This document shows, in pieces, positions 17,870-25,951 of a stretch of 64,000 nucleotides of DNA. The stretch is from Streptomyces sp. CGMCC 4.7035 (lineage in GTDB: Bacteria; Actinomycetota; Actinomycetes; Streptomycetales; Streptomycetaceae): contig NZ_CP134053.1 in assembly GCF_031583065.1 (NCBI RefSeq), positions 5,022,001-5,086,000 on the forward strand. Reading direction: 5' to 3'. The number at the start of each line of letters is the position of its first letter. Positions within the stretch are counted from its first letter, which is position 1. Below the pieces are notes generated by a model, which was given only the letters and a program-made list of their open reading frames with translations, made no database searches and was not told where the DNA came from. A program made the translations under genes and the position numbers.

Positions 17870-18038
17870 CTAGTGCCCCGGCAGGCAACGTTTGCCCGTC
17901 AAGGAGCGGCGTCCGGTGCGTGCTCTCGGTGTGCCGGACGGAAGCCCTCGTACTGGATGTACTTGGGCTTTCGGCCGGTGCGGCGAGAGTGCGTGCCGGG
18001 CGTCGCGACAGGGCGAACGTTGCCTGTTGGGGCACTAG
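17870..18038. mobile_element. 169-bp palindromic MITE-like element
   Basis: The ends are imperfect inverted repeats of 28 bp with 25 matches: CTAGTGCCCC, two variable bases, then CAGGCAACGTT and GCCC. The interior is also self-complementary (ccggacggaagccc against gggctttcggccgg; ctctcg against cgagag), with GTAC-tggat-GTAC at the centre near 17956. The whole can fold into one long hairpin. CTAG at both ends may be a target duplication. The right end supplies the TAG stop of the DedA gene. No coding capacity is convincing. The flanking gap 17663-17869 shows no gene. Confidence 0.75.
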
Positions 18039-18685
18039 TCCCCGGCCGCAACCGCCTCCGCCTCGGCCTCCCGCTGGGCCTCTCCCGCCTTCTTCGCCTT
18101 CCGCTTGACCACCAGCATCGACGCGAGGCCGATGAGCACGGCCGCGACCAGGCCCAGGTACGAGAACTTCTTCAGCCAGGACTCGGCGACCACGCCGACG
18201 TAGTAGATGACCGCGGTCGTGCCGCCCGCCCAGACGACGCCGCCCAGGAAGTTGGCGGTCAGGAACTTCCAGTACGGCATGTGCAGCACACCGGCGAGCG
18301 GGCCCGCGAAGATCCGCAGCAGGGCGACGAAGCGGCCGAAGAAGACCGCCCACATGCCCCACTTCTCGAAGGACCGCTCGGCGGTCGCGACATGGCCCTC
18401 ACTGAAGTGCTTGGGGAACTTCTTGCCGAGCCACGCCAGCAGCGGACGTCCGCCCTTGCGGCCGATGGCGTACCCGATGGAGTCGCCGACGACGGCGCCG
18501 GCGCTCGCGCAGGCACCCAGGATCACGGGGTTGATGCCGCTGTGCTGGGAGGAGAGCAGCGCGGCCGACACCAGGACGATCTCGCCGGGCAGCGGGATGC
18601 CCAGGCTCTCCAGGCCGATGACCAGGGCCACCACCGCGTAGACGGCGGCCGCGGGTACCGTGTCGAGCCACTCCTGGACGTGCAC
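18035..18685 (-). CDS. DedA-family membrane protein
   Basis: A 216-residue polytopic protein of the DedA family, implicated in lipid-carrier flipping and membrane homeostasis. The signature segments are GLESLGIPLPGEIVLVSAALLSS, GDSIGYAIGRKGGR and FFGRFVALLRIFAGPLAGVLHMPYWKF. The GTG at 18683-18685 lies 8 nt after ggagg, which decides the start over an upstream frame extension. The tail is charged (KRKAKKAGEAQREAEAEA) and ends exactly at the CTAG border of the palindromic element. Confidence 0.9.
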   Translation of the reverse strand: MHVQEWLDTVPAAAVYAVVALVIGLESLGIPLPGEIVLVSAALLSSQHSGINPVILGACASAGAVVGDSIGYAIGRKGGRPLLAWLGKKFPKHFSEGHVATAERSFEKWGMWAVFFGRFVALLRIFAGPLAGVLHMPYWKFLTANFLGGVVWAGGTTAVIYYVGVVAESWLKKFSYLGLVAAVLIGLASMLVVKRKAKKAGEAQREAEAEAVAAGD

Positions 18686-18715
18686 CGCCGGTTCCTCCCC
18701 GTTTCGCGTCCGTGC

Positions 18716-18743
18716 TGGGGTGCGCTCGCGAGGGCGCACCCCA
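18716..18743. terminator. Hairpin between thioesterase and DedA genes
   Basis: TGGGGTGCGC and GCGCACCCCA form a perfect 10-bp stem with an 8-nt loop. It lies downstream of the minus-strand thioesterase and just upstream of the DedA start, so it probably separates the two transcripts. Confidence 0.7.
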
Positions 18744-18827
18744 GGCAGCCTACCCGCTCAGCCGGCCGCGACGGCGTCCCACAGATCGCACCGGTGTTCT
18801 TGATGCAGCGAGGTCTCGGGGGCTTCG

Positions 18828-19280
18828 TCAGCCGTTGGGGCGCAGCGTCCACACAACGGTCATCTCGCCGGTCACGGCGCCGTCCTCACGCTGGATGGCG
18901 ACGGAGACGGGGAATACGGGGCGCTGACCGGCGTCCAGTTCGGCGACGACCTCGGCGGCGGGACGGCCGAGCGTGGCGGTCGCGGTGACCCGGCCCATCG
19001 CGAGCTTCTTGTACGCGATCTCGGCGCTGACGGCGAGCGGCACGGCCCGTGACAGCTGCTCCCCGAACGCGGCCAGCACGATCGCGCCGCTCGTCGACTC
19101 GCCCAGCGTGAACATGGCTCCGGCGTGCGGCCCGCCGACGTGGTTGTGGTACTCGCTCTGGTCGGGCAGGGCCACCACGGCCTTGTCCGGCGTGGTCTCC
19201 AGGAACTCCAGGTTCAGGGTCCTGGCCATAGGCACCGTGGCGGCGAGCATCTCGCCGATCGACATCTGGTCTGCGCTCAT
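18828..19280 (-). CDS. Hotdog-fold thioesterase-like protein (DUF4442/PaaI type)
   Basis: A 150-residue hotdog-fold protein. The segment YHNHVGGPHAGAMFTLGESTSGAIV matches the active-site helix region of PaaI-like acyl-CoA thioesterases, with the N-H-V-G-G-P-H-A-G pattern. The acyl substrate is unknown. The ATG start (MSADQMSIGEML) is followed by a second in-frame Met at residue 6. It is monocistronic. Confidence 0.82.
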   Translation of the reverse strand: MSADQMSIGEMLAATVPMARTLNLEFLETTPDKAVVALPDQSEYHNHVGGPHAGAMFTLGESTSGAIVLAAFGEQLSRAVPLAVSAEIAYKKLAMGRVTATATLGRPAAEVVAELDAGQRPVFPVSVAIQREDGAVTGEMTVVWTLRPNG

Positions 19281-19461
19281 GCCGGCATGTTACCCATCAG
19301 TAGCCGCCCTGGACCAGGGTCCGGCGGTGATCGCCCCTCGTGACCGCCCCTACGGCAGGGACAGCGGCCGCCCGGGGCGGGCCGTCGGGCGGCGGGAACC
19401 GGACGAAGGTCATCGCGGTCGGGTCGGCCGTGTCGTCGGCATCGACGACCCGTGCAGCGGG

Positions 19462-20307
19462 TCAGCCGATGGTGAAGGCGCCGTCGGGCGGTTCGGGCGA
19501 CGGAACGGCGTTCTCGTCATGGACCGGCTCGGCGCTGCCCATGAAGTCCCGTAGCGCGGCGCCGTGTTCGACGCGTGCCGGGAAGGCGTCGGCGGCGGTC
19601 CGGCGGGTCAGGGGGGCCGTGTCGAGCGGGTGGTGGGCCGCCACGAGCACGGCGTTGCCGAAACGGCGGCCGCGCAGCACGCCCGGCTCGGCGATCAGGG
19701 CGAGTTCCTCGAAGACCGCGGCGAACGTGGCGAGTTGGGAGCGGAGGAAGGCGAAGGGCGCGGCGTCGGCGAGGTTCGCCAGATAGACGCCGTCCGGACG
19801 CAGCACCCGCTCGGCGGCGCGGGCGTACGCCACCGTCGTCAGGTGGGCAGGGACACGGGAGCCGCCGAAGACGTCCGCGATCACGATGTCGGCGGAGTCC
19901 GACGGGGCAGCGTCGAGCCAGGCGCGGGCGTCGGCCGGGTGCAGGGTAATGCCGGCATCGGCGGGCAGGGGAAGGTGTTCCACGACGAGGTCGAGCAGTC
20001 CCCGGTCGGCCTCGACGACGTCCTGTCGGGAGCCCGGGCGGGTCGCGGCCACATAGCGGGGCAGGGTGAGCGCGCCCCCACCGAGGTGCAGCACGTCCAG
20101 GGCCCGTCCCGGCTCCGCCACCGTGTCGAGCACATGGCCGAGCCGTCGCGCGTACTCGAACTCCAGATGCGTCGGCGCGTCCAGGTCCACGTACGACTGC
20201 GGTGCCCCGTCGACCGTCAGCAGCCAGGCTCGTTCACGGTCCACGTCGGGCATCAACTTGGCGGTCCCGTGATCCACGGCACGCGTCACGGGTATCGGCT
20301 CGGTCAC
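19462..20307 (-). CDS. Spermidine synthase-like methyltransferase-fold protein
   Basis: A 281-residue protein with the spermidine synthase fold. The nucleotide-binding loop is DVLHLGGGALTLPRYVAATRPGS, followed by an acidic residue (VVEADRGLLDLV) and SADIVIADVFGG. Many actinobacterial members are annotated fused-MFS/spermidine synthases but lack verified polyamine activity. The GTG at 20305-20307 gives MTEPIPVTRAVDHGTAKLMPD; the frame stays open upstream through a repetitive stretch that I exclude. There is no strong ribosome binding site. Confidence 0.8.
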   Translation of the reverse strand: MTEPIPVTRAVDHGTAKLMPDVDRERAWLLTVDGAPQSYVDLDAPTHLEFEYARRLGHVLDTVAEPGRALDVLHLGGGALTLPRYVAATRPGSRQDVVEADRGLLDLVVEHLPLPADAGITLHPADARAWLDAAPSDSADIVIADVFGGSRVPAHLTTVAYARAAERVLRPDGVYLANLADAAPFAFLRSQLATFAAVFEELALIAEPGVLRGRRFGNAVLVAAHHPLDTAPLTRRTAADAFPARVEHGAALRDFMGSAEPVHDENAVPSPEPPDGAFTIG

Positions 20308-20796
20308 GTCTCTATTGTGCCGGGGCCGGACGGGGGGACCGTACGGCGCGTTCCGCCGGCGTTGGGCCGGGGCGAGGCGTGCGGCGCGTTCCGCCGGGTC
20401 CGGGCCGGGGCCGGACAGTGGCACCGTTGGACCGTTGGCATGCATGGCCGGTCCCGTGCCCGCCAGGACAACCGGGCCGGACAGCGGGGGCAGTCGGCCG
20501 TGCGCCCGGCAGAACAATCGGACCAAACAGGGTGGGCAGCCCGCCGTGCGCCCGGCAGAACAACCGGACCGCACGGCGCACCCCACCGCTCCCACGCCGG
20601 AGCACAAGAACCGGCTCGTGAACGACCGGCCCCGTGCCCGACAAGACCAGCGGACCGGACGGCGTACTCCACGGGGCCCATGGTCCGAGCCGGATGGCAT
20701 ACCCGGCCGGTCCGGCACCGGGCCGGGCAAGCGGCGGCCCGACGCGATGCCCATGACTCTCGTGTGCTCAAGTCCCGCGCACGCCACTGACGTCGC
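20308..20796. repeat. Intergenic region with degenerate ~45-bp repeats
   Basis: The gap between the spermidine synthase-like gene and tuf3 holds no convincing gene. From about 20456 to 20680 there are four related blocks beginning gtgc(c/g)c, each followed by (g/c)c(a/g)agacaa or ggcagaacaa and then (t/c)cggacc. They start near 20456, 20500, 20546 and 20634. A pair of gcgcgttccgccgg copies lies at about 20346 and 20386. The antisense open frames here are products of composition. Confidence 0.7.
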
Positions 20797-20837
20797 GGAC
20801 GCGGGCGCCCGCCCCCTCCAGGCGGACACCCGCGTCC
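20797..20837. terminator. Possible terminator downstream of tuf3
   Basis: GGACGCGGG and CCCGCGTCC form a 9-bp stem with a 23-nt GC-rich loop, about 80 bp past the tuf3 stop. The loop is long, so this is tentative. Confidence 0.35.
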
Positions 20838-20915
20838 TCGGCCGTGGGCGCGGCACCCCGGGCCGGCGGCCGGTCCGGGCACACTCGGCTCAGCCGACGG
20901 CCCGCAGATCCCGGC

Positions 20916-22085
20916 TCACTCCACGGCCGTCACCGTCCCCGCGCCGACCGTGCGGCCGCCCTCGCGGATCGCGAAGCCGAGGCCTGGCTCAAGCGGGACC
21001 TCGCGGCCCAGTTCCACTGTCACCGTGACCGTGTCGCCGGGCCGGGCGACCGCCGTCTCGCCGAGGTCGATGTCGCCGACCACGTCCGCGGTGCGGATGT
21101 AGAACTGCGGCCGGTAACCGGTCGACACCGGGGTCGTACGACCGCCCTCGCGCGCCGACAGGACGTACACCTGCGCCGAGAAGCGGCGGCTCGGCACGAC
21201 GCTGCCGGGCGCCGCGACGATGTGCCCGCGACGCACGGCGTCACGCGGCACCCCGCGCAGCAGCAACGCCACGTTGTCCCCGGCCTGTGCCTCCTCCATG
21301 GGCTTGCCGAACGTCTCCAGGCCGGTGACCACGGTCTCCAGACCGGCGCCGAGCACCTCCATCCGGTCGCCCACCCTGACCGTGCCGCGCTCGACGGCGC
21401 CGGTGACGACCGTGCCCCGGCCGGTGATCGTCAGCACGTTCTCCACCGGCAGCAGGAACGGCGCGTCCACGTACCGCTCGGGCATGGGCACATAGGTGTC
21501 CACCGCGTCGAGCAGCGCGTCGATCGCCGCGGTCCAACGACGGTCCCCCTCCAGGGCCTTGAGCCCGGAGACGCGTACGACCGGTACGGAGTCGCCGGGA
21601 TAGCCGTGGGCGGTGAGCAGTTCGCGGACCTCCAGTTCGACGAGGTCGGTGAGCTCCTCGTCGCCCGCGTCGGCCTTGTTGAGGGCGACGACGATATGGT
21701 CGACGCCCACTTGCCGGGCGAGCAGCACGTGTTCGGCGGTCTGCGGCATGATCCCGTCGAGCGCGGAGACGACGAGGATCGCCCCGTCGAGCTGCGCGGC
21801 CCCGGTGACCATGTTCTTGACGTAGTCGGCGTGGCCCGGCATGTCCACGTGCGCGTAGTGCCGGGTGTCGGTCTCGTACTCGACGTGCGCGATGTTGATG
21901 GTGATGCCGCGCGCCGCCTCCTCCGGGGCCCGGTCGATCCGGTCGAACGGGACGAAGGTGGAGGCACCGCGCTCGGCGAGGACCTTGGTGATGGCGGCGG
22001 TCAGGGTGGTCTTGCCGTGGTCGACGTGCCCCATCGTGCCGATGTTCAGGTGCGGTTTGGTGCGCATGTATGCCGTCTTGGGCAT
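20916..22085 (-). CDS. tuf3: Elongation factor Tu, divergent extra copy (tuf3 type)
   Basis: A 389-residue EF-Tu that delivers aminoacyl-tRNA to the ribosome. All GTPase motifs are present: GHVDHGKT at 19-26, the switch I RGITIN, DMPGH at 81-85 and NKAD at 136-139. It differs from canonical EF-Tu: methionine replaces cysteine in DCPGH, and SGLKALEGD stands where SALKALEGD is usual. It stands alone, away from rpsL-rpsG-fusA-tuf, as tuf3 does in S. coelicolor (SCO1321, from memory), where the gene responds to stringent or starvation signals. The ATG start [14 protein letters not shown] is unambiguous. Confidence 0.92.
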   Translation of the reverse strand: MPKTAYMRTKPHLNIGTMGHVDHGKTTLTAAITKVLAERGASTFVPFDRIDRAPEEAARGITINIAHVEYETDTRHYAHVDMPGHADYVKNMVTGAAQLDGAILVVSALDGIMPQTAEHVLLARQVGVDHIVVALNKADAGDEELTDLVELEVRELLTAHGYPGDSVPVVRVSGLKALEGDRRWTAAIDALLDAVDTYVPMPERYVDAPFLLPVENVLTITGRGTVVTGAVERGTVRVGDRMEVLGAGLETVVTGLETFGKPMEEAQAGDNVALLLRGVPRDAVRRGHIVAAPGSVVPSRRFSAQVYVLSAREGGRTTPVSTGYRPQFYIRTADVVGDIDLGETAVARPGDTVTVTVELGREVPLEPGLGFAIREGGRTVGAGTVTAVE

Positions 22086-22522
22086 GGCTGTACCTCGAAG
22101 CCTCTTCAGCGGTACTCAGCGGTACCGAGTGACTGCCCCGGCGTCGGGTGATCCGGCCGGGACGGGGACCCCAAGGGACTTGCCGACCCTCCCCCTGCGG
22201 GGTCCGCCGGACAATCCGGGAAGGGTCAGCTTCGGGCGCCGTCGACTGCGGCCACGAGGATCAGGACGGCAGCCTTCGGGGCATCCGCGGTGGCGGATGC
22301 TGCGAGGAGGAAGGCGTACCGGAACATGCAGGAGATCATCGTCGAAGCGCCCGCCCACGTCGAATGGTTTTTCGCGCGGGGCGAGTCCAGCGGGACGAGT
22401 TCGGCTGGGCGAGTCCAGTGGGACGGATGCGGCACAACACGGACCCAAGGCTTCCCGATCCTGTGACGTCCGTGAGACGGACCATACGGCGATCACATAC
22501 ATGGGTCGGTTACTGTCGCCGA
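22086..22522. other. Gap without a confident gene
   Basis: This 437-bp stretch separates tuf3 from the divergent TVP38-type gene. A 17-bp direct repeat, gcgagtccag(c/t)gggacg, occurs near 22380 and 22409. An aggaggaaggcg motif precedes an ATG at 22327, but the following frame has no recognisable family and ends after about 45 codons. I see no gene I can defend; it should hold the tuf3 promoter. Confidence 0.5.
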
Positions 22523-23305
22523 ATGCTCGATGCCACCACCCGCTCTGGGGGCACCGCCACGGCCTCTCCCCGGGCCGCGGCCACAAAGCTCACCGCCGCG
22601 TCGGCCACTGCCGCCGTCGACGTACCGCTGGGGTTCACCGCTCGCTGTACCAGAGCGCTGCTCTCGCCCTGGTCGCGGCTGTCCCTGCTCGTGGTCCTGC
22701 TCGCCGCGGCCGCGTCCTGCGTGCTGCTGTTCGAGCCGCAGAGGCTGCTGGCGCACGGCTGGCCGCCGCAGTTCGGGGGTGCCGCCGCGGCCGGGGTCTT
22801 CGCGGTGGCGTACGGGCTGTGCACAGTCGCGTTCGTGCCGCGACCTCTTCTGAACCTCGCGGCGGGTGCCCTGTTCGGCTCGCAGCTGGGCACTGGGGCG
22901 GCTCTGGCAGGCACGGTGCTCGGGGCCGGGATGGCCTTCGGGCTCGGCCGGGTGCTCGGGCAGGACGCCCTGCGCCCGCTGCTGCGCGGACGCTGGTTGA
23001 AGGCCGCGGACGGTCAGCTCAGCCGGCACGGCTTCCGCTCGATGATGGCGGCCCGACTGTTCCCCGGGGTGCCGTTCTGGGTGGCCAACTACTGCGCGGC
23101 CGTCTCCCGGATGCGCTGGGCGCCGTTCCTGCTCGCGACGGCGCTCGGCTCGATACCGAACACCGCCGCGTACGTCGTCGCCGGCGCCCGCGCCTCGAAG
23201 CCGACCTCGCCCGCCTTCCTGATCGCGATGGGCTTCATCGCGGTGCCGGCACTGGTCGGCGCGGTGGTGGCCTGGCGCAAGCGCCACCACCTGCGCGGCC
23301 GCTGA
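22523..23305 (+). CDS. TVP38/TMEM64-family membrane protein
   Basis: A 260-residue DedA-superfamily protein. The SNARE-associated/VTT domain is marked by FVPRPLLNLAAGALFGSQLGTGAALAGTVLGAGMAFGLGR and by MAARLFPGVPFWVANYCAAVSRMRW. An approximately 45-residue Ala/Thr-rich N-terminus precedes the first membrane helix. Members are implicated in membrane lipid or undecaprenyl-phosphate traffic. The ATG at 22523 lacks a clear ribosome binding site, so the message may be leaderless or the start may differ slightly. Confidence 0.85.
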   Translation: MLDATTRSGGTATASPRAAATKLTAASATAAVDVPLGFTARCTRALLSPWSRLSLLVVLLAAAASCVLLFEPQRLLAHGWPPQFGGAAAAGVFAVAYGLCTVAFVPRPLLNLAAGALFGSQLGTGAALAGTVLGAGMAFGLGRVLGQDALRPLLRGRWLKAADGQLSRHGFRSMMAARLFPGVPFWVANYCAAVSRMRWAPFLLATALGSIPNTAAYVVAGARASKPTSPAFLIAMGFIAVPALVGAVVAWRKRHHLRGR

Positions 23306-23327
23306 GCCGCCCGACCGAGGGGCAGCC

Positions 23328-23358
23328 GGGCGGACGACGGGAGGGCGGACGACGGGAG
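23328..23358. repeat. 15-bp direct duplication between convergent genes
   Basis: ggcggacgacgggag occurs twice head to tail in the 67-bp gap between the TVP38-type gene and the thiolase, 22 bp after the former's stop codon. Confidence 0.8.
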
Positions 23359-23372
23359 TTTGACGACAGGGC

Positions 23373-24545
23373 CTAGCGGACCGCCTCCAGGATCATCGCG
23401 TTGGCGAGGCCGCCCGCCTCGCACATCGTCTGCAGACCGTAACGCGCTCCACGCGCGCGTAGCGCGTGCACAAGAGTGGTCGTCAGCCGGGTGCCGCTCG
23501 CGCCCAGCGGGTGGCCGATGGAGATGGCCCCGCCGTGCACGTTGACCTTGGCGAGGTCGGCGCCCGTCTCCTGCTGCCAGGCCAGAACGACGCTGGAGAA
23601 GGCCTCGTTCACCTCGAAGAGGTCGATGTCCTCGACCGTCAGGCCTGCCTTGCGCAGCACCTTTTCGGTGGCCGGGATGACGCCGGTGAGCATCAGGAGC
23701 GGATCGGAGCCGGTGACCGCGAAGCTGTGCAGCCGGGCCAGCGGGCGCAGGCCGAGGCGGGCCGCGGTCTCGCTGGAGGTGATCAGAACGGCCGACGCGC
23801 CGTCGTTGATCGGGCTGGCGTTGCCGGCGGTGACGTTCCACTCGATCTGCGGGAACCGCTCGGCGAAGCCGGGGTCGTAGTACGCGGGCTTGAGGCCGGA
23901 GAGGATCTCGGGCGTGCTGGACGGCCGTATGCACTCGTCGCGCGTGAGGCCTTCCAGGGGAGCCGTCTCGGCGTCGAACAGACCGGCGTCCCAGGCCGCT
24001 GCCGCCTTGCGGTGCGAGGACACCGCGAAGGCGTCCATCTGCTCGCGGCCGATCGACCACTTCGCGGCGATCAGCTCGGCGCTGATGCCCTGCGGGACCA
24101 GGCCCTCCGGGTAGCGCGCGGCGACGCCGGGCCCGAAGGGGTCCTTGCCGGGGGGCACGTTCGACCACATCGGCACACGGCTCATGGACTCCACGCCGCA
24201 GGCCACGACGATGTCGTACGCGCCGGAGAGCACTCCCTGCGCGGCGAAGTGCACGGCCTGCTGGGAGGAACCGCACTGGCGGTCCACGGTGGTCGCGGGC
24301 ACCGTCTCGGGGAAGCCCGCGGACAGGACGGCGTAGCGGGTGGTGTTCGTGGCCTGCTCGCCGACCTGGTCGACGGTGCCGCCGATGACGTCGTCGATGA
24401 GTGCCGGGTCGATGCCGGAGCGTTCGACGAGGGTGCGCAGGGTGTGCGCGAGGAGTTCCACGGGATGGACCTGGGCGAGGGCGCCGTTCGGCTTGCCCTT
24501 GCCCACCGGGGTGCGTACGGCTTCGACGATCACGGCGTCACGCAT
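23373..24545 (-). CDS. Thiolase (acetyl-CoA acetyltransferase family)
   Basis: A 390-residue thiolase that condenses or cleaves acyl-CoA units, in beta-oxidation or acetoacetyl-CoA formation. The acylated cysteine is C91 in DRQCGSSQQA. The C-terminal active-site blocks are visible: DLFEVNEAFSSVVLAW, HGGAISIGHPLGASGTR and TMCEAGGLANA. It is divergent from an HxlR regulator; the two share overlapping promoters around a perfect palindrome. Confidence 0.93.
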   Translation of the reverse strand: MRDAVIVEAVRTPVGKGKPNGALAQVHPVELLAHTLRTLVERSGIDPALIDDVIGGTVDQVGEQATNTTRYAVLSAGFPETVPATTVDRQCGSSQQAVHFAAQGVLSGAYDIVVACGVESMSRVPMWSNVPPGKDPFGPGVAARYPEGLVPQGISAELIAAKWSIGREQMDAFAVSSHRKAAAAWDAGLFDAETAPLEGLTRDECIRPSSTPEILSGLKPAYYDPGFAERFPQIEWNVTAGNASPINDGASAVLITSSETAARLGLRPLARLHSFAVTGSDPLLMLTGVIPATEKVLRKAGLTVEDIDLFEVNEAFSSVVLAWQQETGADLAKVNVHGGAISIGHPLGASGTRLTTTLVHALRARGARYGLQTMCEAGGLANAMILEAVR

Positions 24546-24631
24546 GGTGCGGGCCTCCTTGCCCGGCGGGTGCCGGTGCGGTGATACCGGCGGGAGTGAT
24601 TACCGGTGAGTAGGAAATCTGGACCCACCAT

Positions 24632-24670
24632 AACTCTGAGAGTTGGAAAAGCAAACCCTCGCCTAGACTG
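24632..24670. promoter_or_regulatory. Overlapping divergent promoters with AACTCTGAGAGTT operator
   Basis: The perfect palindrome AACTCTGAGAGTT (24632-24644) lies between the HxlR gene and the thiolase. On the plus strand TTGGAA (24643-24648), 16 bp, TAGACT (24665-24670) form a good sigma-HrdB-like promoter whose start would coincide with the HxlR ATG. On the minus strand TTGCTT, 16 bp, TATGGT serves the thiolase, and the palindrome falls in its spacer. Confidence 0.65.
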
Positions 24671-24675
24671 GCCGC

Positions 24676-25146
24676 ATGGCCGCCTCCAAAGACCCGCGCC
24701 CCTGCTCGATCGCCGACACCCTGGCTCTCGTCGGCGAGAAGTACTCCCTGCTCGTCCTGCGCGAGGTCTGCCTCGGCAACCGACGCTTCGACCAGCTCGT
24801 CCGCAACATCGGCGCCCCGCGAGACGTGCTGGCCACACGTCTGAAGCGGCTGGTGGACGCGGGAATCCTGACGAAGAAGATCTACACCGAGCGCCCGCAG
24901 CGCTTCGAGTACAGGCCCACGGCGGCGGGCCTGGAGCTGGAGTCGGTCCTGATGACCCTCATGGCATGGGGCGACCGCCATCTCAGGCAGGACGACGATC
25001 GCCCCATGGTGATCGAACACATCTGCGGCAACGAACTCGTCCCGGTCGTCACCTGCTCCGCCTGCGGCGAGGAGGTCCACCACGAGGACTTGACGCCGCA
25101 CCCTCAGGCGCAGGGCTGGACGGTGTCGGGGCCTACGGCCGCCTAG
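24676..25146 (+). CDS. HxlR-family transcriptional regulator
   Basis: A 156-residue winged-helix regulator. The HxlR core is CSIADTLALVGEKYSLLVLREVCLGNRRFDQLVRNIGAPRDVLATRLKRLVDAGIL. The conserved early cysteine (C11) is the usual redox- or electrophile-sensing residue. The tail has CSACGEEV, a CxxC pair. The -10 box ends 5 bp before the ATG, so translation is probably leaderless. It most likely regulates the divergent thiolase and itself. Confidence 0.9.
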   Translation: MAASKDPRPCSIADTLALVGEKYSLLVLREVCLGNRRFDQLVRNIGAPRDVLATRLKRLVDAGILTKKIYTERPQRFEYRPTAAGLELESVLMTLMAWGDRHLRQDDDRPMVIEHICGNELVPVVTCSACGEEVHHEDLTPHPQAQGWTVSGPTAA

Positions 25147-25228
25147 GGACGCCTACGGACGCCTAGGGACCCTAGAGACGAATACGGACGGCTGACGCCC
25201 AGAGACGAATACGGACGGCTATGGACGG
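25147..25228. repeat. Nested short repeats filling a convergent gap
   Basis: The whole 82-bp gap between the HxlR and cupin stop codons is repetitive. cgcctagggac and cgcctacggac alternate from the HxlR stop; agagacgaatacggacggct occurs at 25174 and 25201; cggacggct / tggacggct runs to the cupin stop. The blocks nearest each gene include that gene's own TAG codon. Confidence 0.85.
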
Positions 25229-25951
25229 CTACGGCGTCCCCTTGTAGACGTCCAGCCGCCCGCACATGCCGAACTTGCCATGCGCGGACGGCTGCTGCGC
25301 CCGTACGACCGCGTCGGCGAGGTGGGAGACATCGCCGCGCTCCAGGCGGTCGAACTGTTCCCCGGTGGCGGACGCGGCGGCCTCGGCACCCCGCCGCCAC
25401 CGTTCGCGCCACTCGGCCAGTCGCGGCCGTACGAGCGCGGCGGCCGCCCGGTGGAAGGCGGCGAGCGGCTCGGGGCCGTCCGCGTCGCGCAGCGCCCGGT
25501 AGCCCTCCAGGGCAAGATCGCGCCGAGCCCGGGCAATCCGCTCCTGCTCCTCCTCGGGCACGTCGGCCGGGATGACGGTCGCGGCGGCGTAGGTCTCCGG
25601 ATCGGTCAGGTACTGCGGAGGCAGGGTGAGGACGGCGTCGCCCGCCTCCGGGAGCCCGCTGTTCTGCATGAGGACGGTGATGCGCAGGTCGTCCTCGTTG
25701 ACCAGCCGGTGGATGGTGCCGGGCGTGAACCAGGCGACCGTGCCGGGCGCGAGGGGCGTGACCTCGCACCCGGACGTCGTCAGCGTCTGCACCGCGCCGC
25801 GCCCGCCGGTGACGACGTACGCCTCCGAACAGGTCAGATGCAGATGGGGAGTTCCGCCGCATACGCCGTCGGCTGCGGGCCAGTCGTAGACGGACAGGTG
25901 CGAGACGGCCACGGCGCCCGGCAGCCCGGTGAACTCCCCGGGGCTCACCAC
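25229..25951 (-). CDS. Cupin-domain protein of a sugar-type operon
   Basis: A 240-residue protein with an N-terminal cupin barrel. The segments GGTPHLHLTCSEAYVVTGGRGAVQTL, WFTPGTIHRLVN and NEDDLRITVLMQNSGLPEAGDAVLT mark the barrel; the histidines in PHLH and the E in SEAY are likely metal ligands. The C-terminal half is helical and charged. It is the last gene of a three-gene operon and overlaps the PmoA-like gene by 7 bp. GTG starts at 25951 and 25948 are both possible. A role in carbohydrate metabolism is inferred from context. Confidence 0.75.
   Translation of the reverse strand: MVSPGEFTGLPGAVAVSHLSVYDWPAADGVCGGTPHLHLTCSEAYVVTGGRGAVQTLTTSGCEVTPLAPGTVAWFTPGTIHRLVNEDDLRITVLMQNSGLPEAGDAVLTLPPQYLTDPETYAAATVIPADVPEEEQERIARARRDLALEGYRALRDADGPEPLAAFHRAAAALVRPRLAEWRERWRRGAEAAASATGEQFDRLERGDVSHLADAVVRAQQPSAHGKFGMCGRLDVYKGTP

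Noticed and set aside
22327..22466. Small plus-strand gene after aggaggaaggcg
   Set aside because: The frame closes after about 45 codons with no family resemblance; the purine stretch may be chance.
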